The position numbers and the translations under genes are program-made. A stretch of DNA of 11,358 nt, from NCBI RefSeq assembly GCF_937999985.1, contig NZ_CALLDG010000011.1:1-11358 (forward strand), read 5' to 3'. This DNA is from an uncultured Corynebacterium sp. (GTDB lineage: Bacteria; Actinomycetota; Actinomycetes; Mycobacteriales; Mycobacteriaceae). Positions within the stretch are counted from its first letter, which is position 1, and each line of letters opens with the position of its first letter. The notes beneath the pieces are model-generated. The model did not search any database. It worked only from the letters and a program-made list of their open reading frames with translations, and had not been told where the DNA came from. Below, one piece after another: positions 11,260-11,358 of this stretch.

Positions 11260-11358
11260 TGGCCGCCCTTTTGTACGTAAGAGCGGACGAACTCCTCCGC
11301 GTTGTTCTCCAGCAGGCCGTCGATCTCGTCCAGCAGATCGTCGGTACCGGTGACGTTA
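11256..11358 (-). CDS. pup: Prokaryotic ubiquitin-like protein Pup, C-terminal part
   Basis: The last 33 codons of pup lie at the right edge of the window; the gene starts beyond it. The visible protein reads TDDLLDEIDGLLENNAEEF and then VRSYVQKGGQ, which is the PafA- and Mpa/ARC-binding helix and flexible tail of Pup. The final residue is glutamine (GGQ), so it must be deamidated by Dop to glutamate before ligation, as in most actinobacteria. The TGA overlaps the GTG start of pafA. In mycobacteria, Streptomyces and Rhodococcus the proteasome genes prcB and prcA lie downstream of pup; here there is no room for them. This matches the known absence of a 20S proteasome in Corynebacterium, where pupylation acts with the ARC/Mpa unfoldase alone. 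Confidence 0.93.
   Translation of the reverse strand, partial: NVTGTDDLLDEIDGLLENNAEEFVRSYVQKGGQ

Noticed and set aside
10624..11280. 218-codon open frame on + strand antisense to pafA
   Set aside because: Shadow frame opposite a highly conserved enzyme; composition is Ala/Val/Arg-rich without motifs.
1..11358. Mobile element, phage, CRISPR or toxin-antitoxin locus
   Set aside because: No transposase, integrase, repeat-spacer array or paired small toxin/antitoxin frames were seen, and the gene order is actinobacterial core synteny.

Overview
The window looks like chromosomal core DNA from a moderately high-GC Corynebacterium or close relative. The evidence is gene content and order: RbpA, a polyprenol-phosphate mannose synthase separate from its Lnt partner, a DprE2-type reductase, HelY, TatA/TatC, PafB/PafC, PafA and Pup. 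Pup abuts pafA with no proteasome genes between them, which is the corynebacterial rather than the mycobacterial or Streptomyces arrangement. The species cannot be named from the sequence. No insertion sequence, prophage, CRISPR array, tRNA or rRNA was seen, and no gene-free stretch exceeds about 150 bp.

Layout from left to right. (1) Positions 1-256, + strand: the 3' end of rbpA. (2) Positions 247-2892, - strand: a tight fxsA-lnt-ppm1 operon (read right to left), joined by an ATGA overlap and an 8-nt overlap. Lnt should N-acylate lipoproteins, and Ppm1 should make the polyprenol-phosphate mannose used for protein and lipoglycan mannosylation. (3) Positions 2893-3043: a divergent AT-richer promoter region with a perfect 9-bp inverted repeat and repeated TAACGA hexamers. 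(4) Positions 3044-3307, + strand: an unrecognised 87-residue exported mini-protein, the least explained gene here. Its stop shares the tetranucleotide CTAG with the stop of the facing gene. (5) Positions 3304-11358, - strand: one long co-directional array, in transcription order pup-pafA-pafB-pafC-tatA-tatC-helY-SDR, with junctions of GTGA, ATGA, ATGA, +35, +7, -14 and -8 nt.

How the genes work together. Pup and its ligase PafA tag proteins. PafB and PafC are WYL-domain transcription factors of the DNA-damage response that travel with pafA. TatA and TatC form the core of the twin-arginine export pathway. HelY is a Ski2-like RNA helicase. The last gene is a DprE2-type reductase, probably acting in decaprenylphosphoryl-arabinose supply for the arabinogalactan wall. 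A -10-like element across the pafC stop may let tatA-tatC-helY-SDR be transcribed separately from the Pup genes.

Most of the window is well-conserved actinobacterial core genome. The best candidates for something undescribed are the small exported protein at 3044-3307 with its palindromic promoter region, and the functional meaning of the tight coupling of genes in the long operon.
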